From the NCBI GenBank assembly GCA_036362985.1, contig JAYGXS010000008.1:23765296-23829295 (forward strand): a stretch of DNA of 64,000 nt, given 5' to 3'. The position numbers were made by a program, and so were the translations under genes. The notes under the pieces were generated by a model that worked only from the letters and a program-made list of their open reading frames with translations, was not told the DNA's origin and did not search any database. The DNA is from Ligula intestinalis (taxonomy: Eukaryota > Platyhelminthes > Cestoda > Diphyllobothriidea > Diphyllobothriidae). How positions within the stretch are numbered: the first letter of the stretch is position 1; every line of letters begins with the position of its first letter. Positions 12,196-24,100 of this stretch are shown one piece after another.

Positions 12196-15100
12196 TCTCT
12201 CTCTCTCTCGCTCAGAAAAGGGGTCAAATATTATCCCAGCGATCGAGTCGCTAGTTCCTGGGACTCGCATGTTCGCTTGTACAGTAGTCACCGGTTATTA
12301 AGCCCACTGTTAATAGGTCCAGCCGCGTATTAAGCCCAAATGAGCTTGGGATGCAATTTTACACAGCAACATCCGGCGGCTAATAAGCCCAGTCGCCGGC
12401 TACAAAGTGCAGTTTGCCAACAGGATTGAGTGAGATTCTCATCTCTCTACACCCTGCAACGCTGTCTACAGGCATCAGATTTCACAAAATATGCCGATTT
12501 CTGGTGCCTGGAGAAGGACATCAGAGAGCACTTGCGAGTGAAGTTTCCTCCAAAACAACTGACACTAGACCGCTTTTTTAAACGTGTGGCAAATCATTTT
12601 TTTGTCATTACGTAAAATACAGACAAACAGCATTCTTTTCTTGTACATAACCAAGCTCTACGCATAAAACAGTACGTATGTGATGTATAGTGCCTATCCT
12701 GCGTTTGCTAATCAAAAACTAGGACTCTCCGGTTAGTGCGCCCGCCGCTTATTAAGCCCAACTTGGTCTGAGCCCGAGGTGGGCTTAATAACCGGCGACT
12801 ACTCTAATAAAAATATAAATGTGGAGGCTCAAAGGCAATTTATCTTAAGCAAACGTATGTTCGCCAATTTATCCTTTGAAAAGTAGTTATGCTGTCAAAC
12901 TGGTACACTGATGCAAAAGGTGGGATCTCAGAACTGGTTGGCACTGATTATAGCATTATTTTAATCAAAGGTTGCCTTTGCTATGTCCTCGGGTGTTCCG
13001 CCGTGGTTTCGACGGTGCGCGTTTAATCTCCGTCTTTAACAGCTGGATGCAAAAACCGGTTTTACTATCCCGTGACTGACAAATTGTAGCCACTTCATCC
13101 TATTCCCTGACCATCACTTTCGCTCTTGACAACTTGATGTTGTCTGTTGAAAAAAAAACAAACCGGAGTGAGGTGGCTATGCACTTTTTGCATCGAGTTT
13201 TATCGCACTTTAGCGCTTATTCGGATCGACTAGCACCGGGGTTTTTCTCAAGGCGCCTGCATTACCAAAACCAGAAACTACTAACGGAAGTTGTAATATT
13301 TTCCGCAAGAATAAAGCGGTTATGGTTGTTGCATCTGGGCACACAANNNNNNNNNNNNNNNNNNNNNNNNNNNNNNNNNNNNNNNNNNNNNNNNNNNNNN
13401 NNNNNNNNNNNNNNNNNNNNNNNNNNNNNNNNNNNNNNNNNNNNNNGCAGCTGAAAGGAAAAACAACTAGTCAGGCTTTGTTGGCGGATGGCTGCTAGAT
13501 GCTGTGAACGCACATAAGCATGTAGCGCCGGTAATGCGCATCCAGCCTTAACGGAGCGTATATCCGCTGCTAGTGCTTATATTGCGTTATTTTAGGCGAC
13601 TGCATGTGACGAAAAATTCCAAGCATTTTAAGATCAATGTCAGACATTGTTTTGTCCTAGTGTCCAAAGCGCATGTTCACCGCCAACGCTGCTTACTGAA
13701 CTGTGATCGGCGGGGTGCTTTTCTTTGGGGGCTTATGGTTGCTTATATTGCGTCTCTAGGTGATAACGGTTCGCCGTAACAGCCGCCTGGTAACCAGCCC
13801 TCGCGCTCCGCTCTGCGTTGTGACTGTTTGCACCTGAGGCCGGGGTCGGCAACCCATGCCTCGCGAGCCATATATGGCTCGTTTCATGATTGCTTATGGT
13901 CTCTCAGAAACTTCAGATTTTGTGATTTTGTTACTCTTTAGGAGTCTAAGTACTGAGTTGTACTCGGATCACTACAATCATCCGGTCAAATACCGAGCTG
14001 GAAGTTAAAAGCCAGAAGTCACCAGAAGGAGTGATTTATTATATACAGGACTCTCAATTGCTGTCCCAGGTGTCAGTGACCACTGGCAAAGCCAGGGCTA
14101 GTGTTGATTGCGTCCAGCCAGACCTGAGTGGGCTTGAGACCTTGGTGACAGCTGCTTCAGTAGGATTGCGGAGCGGGTTAAAGTGACCTGAAGGCCTCAG
14201 ATATGTGGGTGAATAAGTTCAAGTTACTCAATGAAAATTAGGAAAGAATCGCACGCCATAAAGCGGATTTGGGAAGCGAGCACATGTAGACAGAAATTTA
14301 AAAAAAACTTCAGTCTGAAGACTAGCTGATAATCAGAACTTCAAAAACGCTTCCGGTCACATAGCACACACTGCAGCGTATGAGTATTGCTGTATTAACC
14401 CTGTTTGGATCTACGTATGCATGTGAGCAGTCATTCTCACATAGTAGATACATCAAGTTCACCCTACGATCACGTCTAACGGATATAAGCCTCAACGCTT
14501 GCTCACCAACTACGAACCCGACTATAAAGCCATCAGCGAATCCATGCAGCTCCAGAAATCGCATTATCAATGATTATTATCAGAAAAATATTTCAAAGGA
14601 TAAATTCAGGGGCCTGTTATACTCGCATTTAGTTGAATTTCGTCTTAAAATATACTATATGGCTCTCACCAAAATATATTCCCAAATATTTGCTTTCTTG
14701 GCTCTGAGTTAAAAAGGATGCCGACCTCTGCCGTAACGTAAACCAGCGAGACAAGGAGCTCGTGACTCAATGGTTAGGGCATTTGACCCTCATCAAGAAA
14801 GGTCGCGAGTTCGGGGTTCGGGTGTGACACCAAGTGAGTCTGGCTGTGACTGGCTGACGACGTCTAATAAGCCAGAAATGGTCATTCCTCTCTCCCTTGT
14901 CTTTGCCGGCAATACTGTCTGTTTATACCACCAGTTGTTACGACTGACAAGGCCTCTGTCAAGGGCCAAGGCATAGCGAGGCAGATGAGTTCCGTTAGCG
15001 GTCATGTGAACGTTCATCAACGAGTTAGCGCTATTGTTAGGGCCAGGACACTGACATCTTTATCCCGCCTGGAATTATGCGCTTGACCAGCGTGGTTAAT

Positions 15101-18100
15101 TAGGCCGGCCGTTCCGATTCTTATTCCGGGTTCATACAAGTCATACTTTCCTTTGTCTGTTTTCTGACGAACGGCTCTGTACACTGTCTTAAAAGCCCTT
15201 TCTATTCATCAACAAATTAGTGGGTTAAACAATGCTAGTATTCCGCACATTCCGAGGGATGCGGGAGTACAAGCAGCTGCTCCGTCGAACCTAGGGCTTC
15301 CGGTGACCGCCTAGGCCCTCTTGCCTTCGTCGGTACCATATTTGTGCGCATATCATTAGTCGCTACGCGACTACCGTCGAGGCCTCAAACGCAACGGAAG
15401 GAGTTCTTTCCATGAAACTGAGATGGTCGTTTCCGACTTCTCAGTCGTCCTCAGCCAGCCTTACGTAACCTTGGGTGTATAGAACCTAGGATTGGAACTT
15501 GCGATCGCATGTCATCGAGCCCCAAACAGACCAGCGCTATGCCATCGAGCTATGGGTCCGCTGTCCCGCTGGTCACGTCGCAAATATTAATTATGTCACA
15601 GAGGATGAGTCGAGAAAGTAATATACGTCTTCATGTTTCCTCGCAAGTACTTAAGCTATGGGAAATGGTCGGGGGTACGCGGGAATCAACTTAAATTCGG
15701 TCAGCCCGGCCGTCCGCACACACACGACAGTTCGACGAGGTCCACGGTGAATTGCGCGCGTGAATTTGTTTTAAGTGATGGTAGACTTCCGCCGCATCGA
15801 CCGCACTCTCTCCCCCTCTTCCCTCACCAGTCTGTGCTCGGTGTCGAGACGGATACAAGAAGACCGGAAGCGGACTCGGCCGAAGCCGCTCCTGCGCCGG
15901 CCACCACCTTCCCTCACCCCCTGTTCGGCATTTGTTATGGAAGCGTAACCCGAATAGTGCTTGCTGTACCCTGCTCTAGCCGATGTGTTCGTCCAGCGCA
16001 ATTATCACGCTGCCCTTTTAAGGCGAACAACACGTTCAGACAGTACAGCTCAGGTGGCCCACGAACACGATCTCTCCAAGTGGTCACAACCGCATATCTG
16101 GGACCTCTCTGTTGCGAATGAATGAAAACGTTTGTGTTTCAAGTATTTGCATGAATGAGGAACAAGGCGTGTCGAGCGCTGGCTCAATTTGTTTATTGTT
16201 CTGAGCTTCCGGGCTCTTGCGGGAGTCCATCGTCAGGGATAAAAGCATCCACGAAAAATAAGCAATAGTTATAGGGGACTGGAGCCGATCTACCGTTATA
16301 TGGGAGAGGGTAGGGGAGGGAGGTCATTAATCACCGGTATCGGCCGTGCGGAATTTCACACCGTCCCAAGGCTATCATGCTAGCCGGGTAATCAAAATAA
16401 AATACCGGCTGAACCCCAATGAACAATCGGGGGTATTGTATCGCATGCTATACAGAGCAAACTGAACGCATGCTCGGTTCACGCATACCCGAACACAAAC
16501 TGGCTGTCAGACGGGGTGACGCAAGTAGCGGCCCACACCTATGAGACGGACCATGACCTTAACCTCCCAGCCGCGACGATAATTGCCCACGCCGGCAGCA
16601 AGACAGGTCGAGAACTGATCGAAGCCTGGGTCTCGGATGACAATTCAGTGAACAGATGTATCGAGATGGTGGCTGCATACATCGCCCTCCGTAGGCGTAT
16701 CCGCACGGACGACGCTGGTGATTAATGAGTTCCGCCGTATAACGGTTGAGTGGCTCCTGCCCCTTATGATGGTTGCTTTGCTCTTCTTGGACGCTTTTAT
16801 CTCTGGCGATGGACTCCCGCAAGAGCCCGAAAGCCCAGGACAGTCAACAAATTGAGTCGGCGCTTGACAACCCTTCTCCCCCATCCACTCTCGGTTGCCA
16901 CATCTACCATATATAGACTTTATTTATCAACAGCGCATGCAAACTAAGCAAGCGCCTCTGGCTAACAGGTCAAGATTGACGGTCTCTGTTTAGCCGTCAG
17001 TCTTGCGGTAGGCCTCAATCCATGACATTCGAGGCAGCCCCACCCGGCTGCCATATTTCGCCGTTGCATAAGTTTCTGTTCGATTGAAGCAGCGGTTTGG
17101 CCCCGACGCTTGCACTGCAGATTCGATTATTTATCCTGACGCGCACACATGTACGGTTTTCTCTTCCTCTGAAAATCGATAAATTGGCAGTCTCGCGCGT
17201 TGCTACTACGATTTGACCTCTTGCAGAATCTTTACGACAGTCGCTCTCGAATGCACCTCCCTTGACAGTCCAATTTCGGCTCTGGTACTGTAGACTGTCG
17301 TATGCAGTGACAGATAGGTGTACACGGATCAGTTAGATGACACACTCGTCCGTTCAATGTGCCTTTGGAGCTCACATTCAAGCCTACGCCGCAAGGCGGC
17401 CAGTGATATAGGCAGAAGGACATTACCGACGAAGACAAGGGATGCTAGGATGGCCATTTATGGCTTACTAGCCGTCGTTATGCAGTCATACCCAGACCCA
17501 AATGGTGTTCCATCACGACCTCTGTGATCAGAGTCAAACGCCCTAACCATTAAGCCACGAGCTCGTTGTCTCGCGGTTGTCGATCGGGCATATAAAGTGG
17601 TAGATAGGCGTACTCCGATCAATTAGAAGACACGCTCGCCCGTCAATGGTGCCTTTGGAGTTCACACGCCGCAAGCCGACTGATGATGTTGGCTGAAGAG
17701 CATTACCGAAAGAAAAGAAGCAACAAGCGAGAGTAAGATGGCGAGGGATCGCGAGTTCGGAGCTCGGGTGGAACAGCACTTAGTTCTGAGTATGACTGGT
17801 TGACGACGGCTAATAAGCCAGAAATTCCCATCCTAGTTTCCCTTGTCTGTGTCAGTAATATTCTTCTGTCGTGCGCATTTTCCATCATTCCTTAAACTCG
17901 AAAACTCGTGGCGCTGGTATATGACGCCAGTTTTCGGTGCTACTACAGGGTGCCCCACAAAAAACCCCTAAGTTTGTGATTGTTACGGCGGCCGGACCGC
18001 CCATGCCATCACGATCGATGGCGGAGAAAACAGAACACCTGGGCCACATCCGAAGTGAAGCCGCCCCCGTTGGTTCGCACCCGCATTCATGTCGCCCACG

Positions 18101-21100
18101 CCATGCAAAGCCACACACTGCCAATGACACTGTCGCCTGGCTCCGAGTTAACACTCCAGATTTCATCACACCCCACCAATGGCCATCCAAGAGCCCTGAC
18201 CTGAATGTAATGGACTTTTGCATTTGGAGTGTACTCTTACAGGAGGTTCAGAGACGAAGAATAGGAATCACTGATATTGAGTCAATAAAACATGTGTTGA
18301 TGGACACATGGAACAACATCCCTCTTGCTGTCATTCGTCGAGCAGCTCAGAGCTGGATGGATCGCTTACGTCGCTGTTTTGCAGTTAATGGACAGCATTT
18401 TGAGCGGTATCTGTAACTTGTTATTAGGTAACAGTTTGTTAATTACACAATAAAGTTGTTAGTAATAATTGTAATCAATAATTTTTATTTTTATAACAGT
18501 ATAAACATTATCATAAATTTAGGGGTTTTCGTGGGGCACCCTGTAGTTGACGATCAAAGTCTCAGGCTTGGATCTCGTATACGGCGGAGGGGCCATATGT
18601 GGGAGGCGTCAAGCATCTAACTTGCCTTTCAGTGAGAGTTGCTTTTGAGAGCGCACACGGTATATGATGTTGACGTGTGCAGTGAAGATGGATGCGATGA
18701 CTGTATGCCGCAGCTCCAGGCCCTGGTTTATCAGTCTACGTGCGCTAGATTCGCCACTGACCGATGAGGCCGATGCGTGATGTGCTCGTGCAGTGACCGT
18801 AAGGGCAGGATAGACTGAAAGGTGTTGAGGTGACGTAGCTGATGCTCTAATTGCTGGTGGTGGCGAGGCCGATTGCAGGGCTGGGGCTGGAATTGTTGAT
18901 GGATGTGTGAGATGCGTTAGGCTTGTCAGCATCAAGTTGGATCCCGCTGTCACGGATGCATATATGACTGAATATGCCCAAGCGGCGAGATCACACGCGA
19001 GGACAGTGAAGGTAGTGAAGATGGTGGCCTCTGTTGCGTTGGCACTCCACCGAATGGTTGCTCATATAAACCATTGAAACCTGGAGAAGGCTGGATTACC
19101 GTTGGAGGAAGCGGATATGATAGTCGTATTGTGAACAACTTTTTGGTTGAAAATAACCATATTATGGGACTGATTCCGAACCCCCCCCCCTACCAGCTCT
19201 TATGGGGGGGTAAGGGAAGTGCAGCTCTTTGCTGTAGTCCATCCGGAGATAGGTCCATATGGCAAAAATCTACATTGCGCAGTCTCATAACCCAGAACAT
19301 CCGGGCAATCGCCTTTTAACGCGCCCCCCACCTGCTAGACGCATGAAGCAGTCTACCATAGACGCGTACGGCCCACACGCTTCGGAGTACCCCACTAATC
19401 TACCGATAACGGACCTCGTTAAGCGTATCCACACCGAAACTGTCGAGCTAGCCATCAGCAGCTATAAACCCAACAGAGTCCTCAACGCTCCCCGGCCGGT
19501 CTCCGACGTTATGGCCAGAGAACGTAGGGCCAACCTGTCCAGAAACGCTAGAACCAGGCTATCCCAGCTGCGTTCCGGCTTCTCCACGCTGCTGAATTCA
19601 TTCAAAAGCCGTCTCACCTCATGCTTTGACAACGTCACAGACAACTGTCCTGACTGCCTCTTGCCTTTCCACACAACATGCCACCTCTTCAACTGCCCAG
19701 CCAACCCTACGGACCTCACGCCTGAGGACCTATGGCTTCGCCCAGACAAAGTCGCCGAATTCCTTCATCTTTCTTAAACATTTTATACCGTTCTCTTTAT
19801 TCTTTATTCCTTCATCTCTATCCCTTCATCTTCCTTAAAAATTTTATAACATGTATTGCTGGCAAACTAGGTTAAGGGAGTAAGCTAGTACAACAACAAC
19901 CAGCTCTTATGTGCAATTTCCCTCATAACAGGACATGCTTGCAGTACCTGGGCGTCAGATTATGTCGGCTGGGACATCTTGTATCCCCTCTGTGTTTGGC
20001 AAAGGCAAACAACACAATTTGCGAGCTTTTCGATTTTCTTGTTTCCCGTCCCCTCTCCCTACCTGTAGCAGATGACTGACAATGCCTTTGCACAGCATTT
20101 TTTGCACATCGGTGCCGCTGCACTAGAGTTGGCCGTGTAAATATTCTGACGTCTACAGTTTTATTTTGCGCCAAATATTCTCTCGCATGCGCAGGCTCTT
20201 TTTGTGGCATAAAAGTCAGTTGGCTCGTCTGTACCCCATTCACAGTGGTTCGATCGTTTGTTTTTTGGCTCCGAAGCAATATTTCGCCATGCCTGCAATC
20301 GTGTTCAATCAGTATCAACCAGTATATTTCGAGAAAATGAAAAAACTTTAAAAAGCCAATTTAAGCTGTGCAGGTAGGTATGGAGGGTAGTTAAGATGCA
20401 AAACCTTTTGCAAGTTGCCTTAGTATGCGGAATGCATGAAGCTAATAACGAGATGTAGTAGTCAAAAAGGCGTGGAATTCGCGAAATAACAACGAATAGC
20501 ACCTTCACTGCATTTTCACAATGCAATTTTCACCAGGTTCAAAGTTAACCTAAACAAAACTATCTATTGAAATCGTGAAAGTAGTAGGTTTGTAGTTATA
20601 TCGGTAATCTGTTAGCTCATAATGGGGAATGCACGAAATACGTCGATAAAGGGTTTCGTTGAAAACTTATGACAAAGAATGTGTATACATTAGTAAAAAA
20701 ACCGTTTCGGCCTTATTCTGTTTGCAGACAAACAATCCAAATCTGTCCCATCATTTGGACCAAAAACAAAAACGTGTGCACTCGCACGGTATAGGTGGTC
20801 TACCACCACGAGGTCTACCGATTGAGCGATCAGAAGCACTTAAAAAAGCCGAATTTCGTCAACGTTCCTCGACGTGGCATGTCTCTATCGCTGTTGATTG
20901 GATATCCATTCAAGTAAGCAGTAAAACACATACATCGGCTGCCTTCCCGAAGCGTTCAGAACAGCTTTGCTGCCTGCGGTAACTCGACACAGGTATAGTC
21001 CTAGGATGAGCTGACGATTTCTCGCAGAGACTGAGTTTATCCCCTCCCCCTTCTCTTCCTCAATATCGTCTGCTACTCTGGGGTGGCTTCTCAACTGCCC

Positions 21101-24100
21101 TGCAGGCAGGGTCAGCGTTCCAGCATCGATATGAATGTCCATTTATGGAAGAAAGTACTCATCGGGCCTCTAAACTGCACGCTTCTTTCCAACCAAGATA
21201 TTTGGGCTTTTATAAAGTGCTAGGGTTTTCTATCGAAGGTCAACAGCGTAACCGGCAAACGTGCATATGCTGCTGTAGACAAAGTACTGGCAAAGGTGGA
21301 ACAGGTCGTAATAGCCATACCTCGCTCGTAGTCAGTGAGCAGTCAGTTGTGACCCAAGTTCAGTTAGGGCAGACTTAATAAGTGCACTTTCTTCCTACAA
21401 ATTCAGTGAATGGTCCCCATTTTGCCCTTTGTATCACGCTTTTAGCCTAGAAATTTGATCAAGATAATCAACTCCTAATAAACTTAGGCGCTTGTCATTG
21501 CTTTTGAATATCTTTCGCCTACTGAGTATTTTCAGTTAGGCCCTGCTTCCACTGCCTACACAACTTCATCACAGCCTCCTGTTGGACGGTGACTAGGGGT
21601 TTTCTGGAAAGGTTTTTCTGTTATTTAAGCACTATTTCTCGCTAATGAGCAATTAAATGTTGGCCTTTTATAAGCCTGTTCGTTGTTTGCCCTTTCTAGC
21701 CTGGTTCTACCCTTTATCACGCGTGAGGTGACAGTGCTGTTGCTCTCATATCAGCCTCTCAATGTCTCTGTTCCAAAGTCCAGCTTCACCTTCCTATACG
21801 CCGGGGCGCCGACCGCTCCACCCGTATTTCTCTTTGCTTCTCAGTACGACTTGATGCCCGAAGTGGTACGTTGTATATTTTTTACTTATAAACAATATCT
21901 ACTTATACATTTAATGTAGGTTTTTGTTTGCTGTCACCTTTCTGCTGAGCTGACGACTGTGAGCGTTGTCTTCCTCCAGTCGCGTGCCGCTTCTACGCCT
22001 TTAAATCCTCTAGATTGATTTGCTGGATATTCACAGGCAAGGTTAGTTGGGCCGTGCAAATCAGGTTATCCTAAACTCTCTACGCCTATCCAAGTTTTGT
22101 AATCAAAATTTAAGAGCATTTGTCCTTAGTTATATTTTACCAGGCTGCTCAAAGCACTGGCTTATGCCCTTCATTGTTAGTAAATACATTTTTCTACAAA
22201 TCAACGGTTTTAGAGCCTCCAGCGCGAAGATTTATTTCTAAAACGGTAACCGTTTCAACAAGTTGACAGTAAAGAGGACTTCAGTGTGTGTGCATTACTT
22301 CTTCACTCAAACTAACGCTGAACTGCACGAAAGCGACAAAGTCCGCCAGACCTATATTGCACCTGATTAGGCGAGTCTTAATGGCGTTGAAAGCAGGCAG
22401 CCTTTCCAAATTATTTGATATCTTCGTGTGACTGCACCTAGAAGTCGCTATGCAAACATGACGACCTTGGATTATCAACGAATATGTTATCTTAGAGAAG
22501 ATTCGTAGGTGGACGACGAAAATGACCAAACATCTGGGAACGCTGCTCTATGAAGACAGAGTGCCGGCACTCAATCTTCTTCTCTTCTCCTGTAGGCAAC
22601 TTAAAGGGGGTCCCGTATTGACCTTCCGCATTATGAATGGCCTGGATTACTGCATTGCGCGGTCATCCCCTAGAACTACGTTTTCCACAGTAGCAGAGCC
22701 GTTGCAGCGCGGAACGCTTTTCCTGAATCTGTTGTTTTCCCCACCTGTGTTTATTCATTTGAGAGGTAAATGGGCGTGCATAGAACTTCTACTTTATCAG
22801 CTACACGTTCATCTGTATGATCAGACAAATAACCTGTAATTATACTATTCCTTATAAGTGAGTAGTCGTGAATGCTTACTCTTTGACTAACCGACGTCTG
22901 CTCGCTTTTCGCCGGCAATGATGTAAACAACCTCCCTTTTGTATTTTCATTAATGGAGGCATTTCTTAGCCACTTCGTAAGCAATAGGGAACTTAAAGGC
23001 GTTCACCCACCTTTCCCGTAATAAAACTGATCTAAAAAAAGTATACGCCCCTCGCGGGTCTTGACCGATTTCAGAATTCTTAAATCATTTCACTAACGAA
23101 GACCTACTGACCCTGTGCACAGGAGTGAGGTTTTGAGAGAAGGCATTGCGCCTCCTTCAGACTCTAAGTGCTCCTGTGAGTTTTACTCGAAGCGACTATT
23201 AATCGGTCGATTTTCAACTGAACATAAATAGAAGCAGGTACTCATGTAGACGATGCCTCTTTTGGTTCAATTTTACGGGCTGATGACTCGGACTCTACAG
23301 GAGGAACAGAAGCTAATAATTATTGATTAGGTATCTTTTAGGATATGCTTTGAAAGGTCTTCGATCTGTGCGTCCTATGTATGCCTCCGTGCAGATGCCT
23401 TCTTGATCGCCGCAGTCCTCCGACATTGTACATCTCTCTCTCGTCCACTAAAATTCGCTAAATGCCCTACCTACTGTTCTTTTATTGATTTCAGATTGGC
23501 GCAGGTCTCGTGATTGGCACCTTTCTCTTCGCACCCATGATGTTCCTTTTTGCTGGCATGGCTACGCTCGTCAACGTGGACCCCTCGTTCTACGATACTA
23601 TGCTGGAGCGGACCGCCATCTATTTCTCGTGGGCTAGCATTCTCTGTTGTGTAAGCCAAACTGTTGATTAAAAATAAGACAACATAGTTACTTTATTGTA
23701 ATAAGTAGTGTGTGTTATACGTACTTACTCGCATCTTTTTCTGTTCTAAGTAATAATAATAAATTGTGTATTTTAAGGCCCAAGTGGCCATTTCAGTGTA
23801 TGGTCATTTCTTGTATGCTGTTTCTTTTTATATATAGACCTGGACTCTAACTATTCTCGTGGTGAGCAAGAAAGCCCTTCGAATGCCCTACCGTTTCCTC
23901 GTCTGTCTCATAATTTCAGTGCTGGTATTCTGTCTGAGTGTCGCTCTTGGCTCAATTTGGGTGCCGTGGTCATGGAGTAAGTTTGTTTCCGTCATGCATA
24001 CTGTTTTCCTATTCTTAGATCTTTGCATAATATTTTTATATAAAAAATTAGCGCGCTGGTGTGGTCTGGGTTTTCTTCGTGCCCCACCGATTTTCGACCT

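Larger units (their letters stand above)
13839..14730 (+). mobile_element. hAT transposon relic
   Basis: Left end GGGGTCGGCAACCC (13843-13856) and right end, in complement, CAGAGGTCGGCATCC form degenerate hAT termini of the CAGGGGTCGGCAA type. The 3' interior encodes a hAT dimerisation block: AVLTLFGSTYACEQSFS then YIKFTLRSRLTD (14383-14490). Another repeat (about 13965-14230) is nested inside. No matching 8-bp target duplication was seen. Confidence 0.75.

Noticed and set aside
13134..13513. Open frames on both strands near 13.3 kb
   Set aside because: They run through 100 N; remaining residues are meaningless.
18609..18953. 114-codon minus-strand frame
   Set aside because: Ala/Ser/Pro-rich translation without similarity; flanks the mariner insertion in repeat-like DNA.
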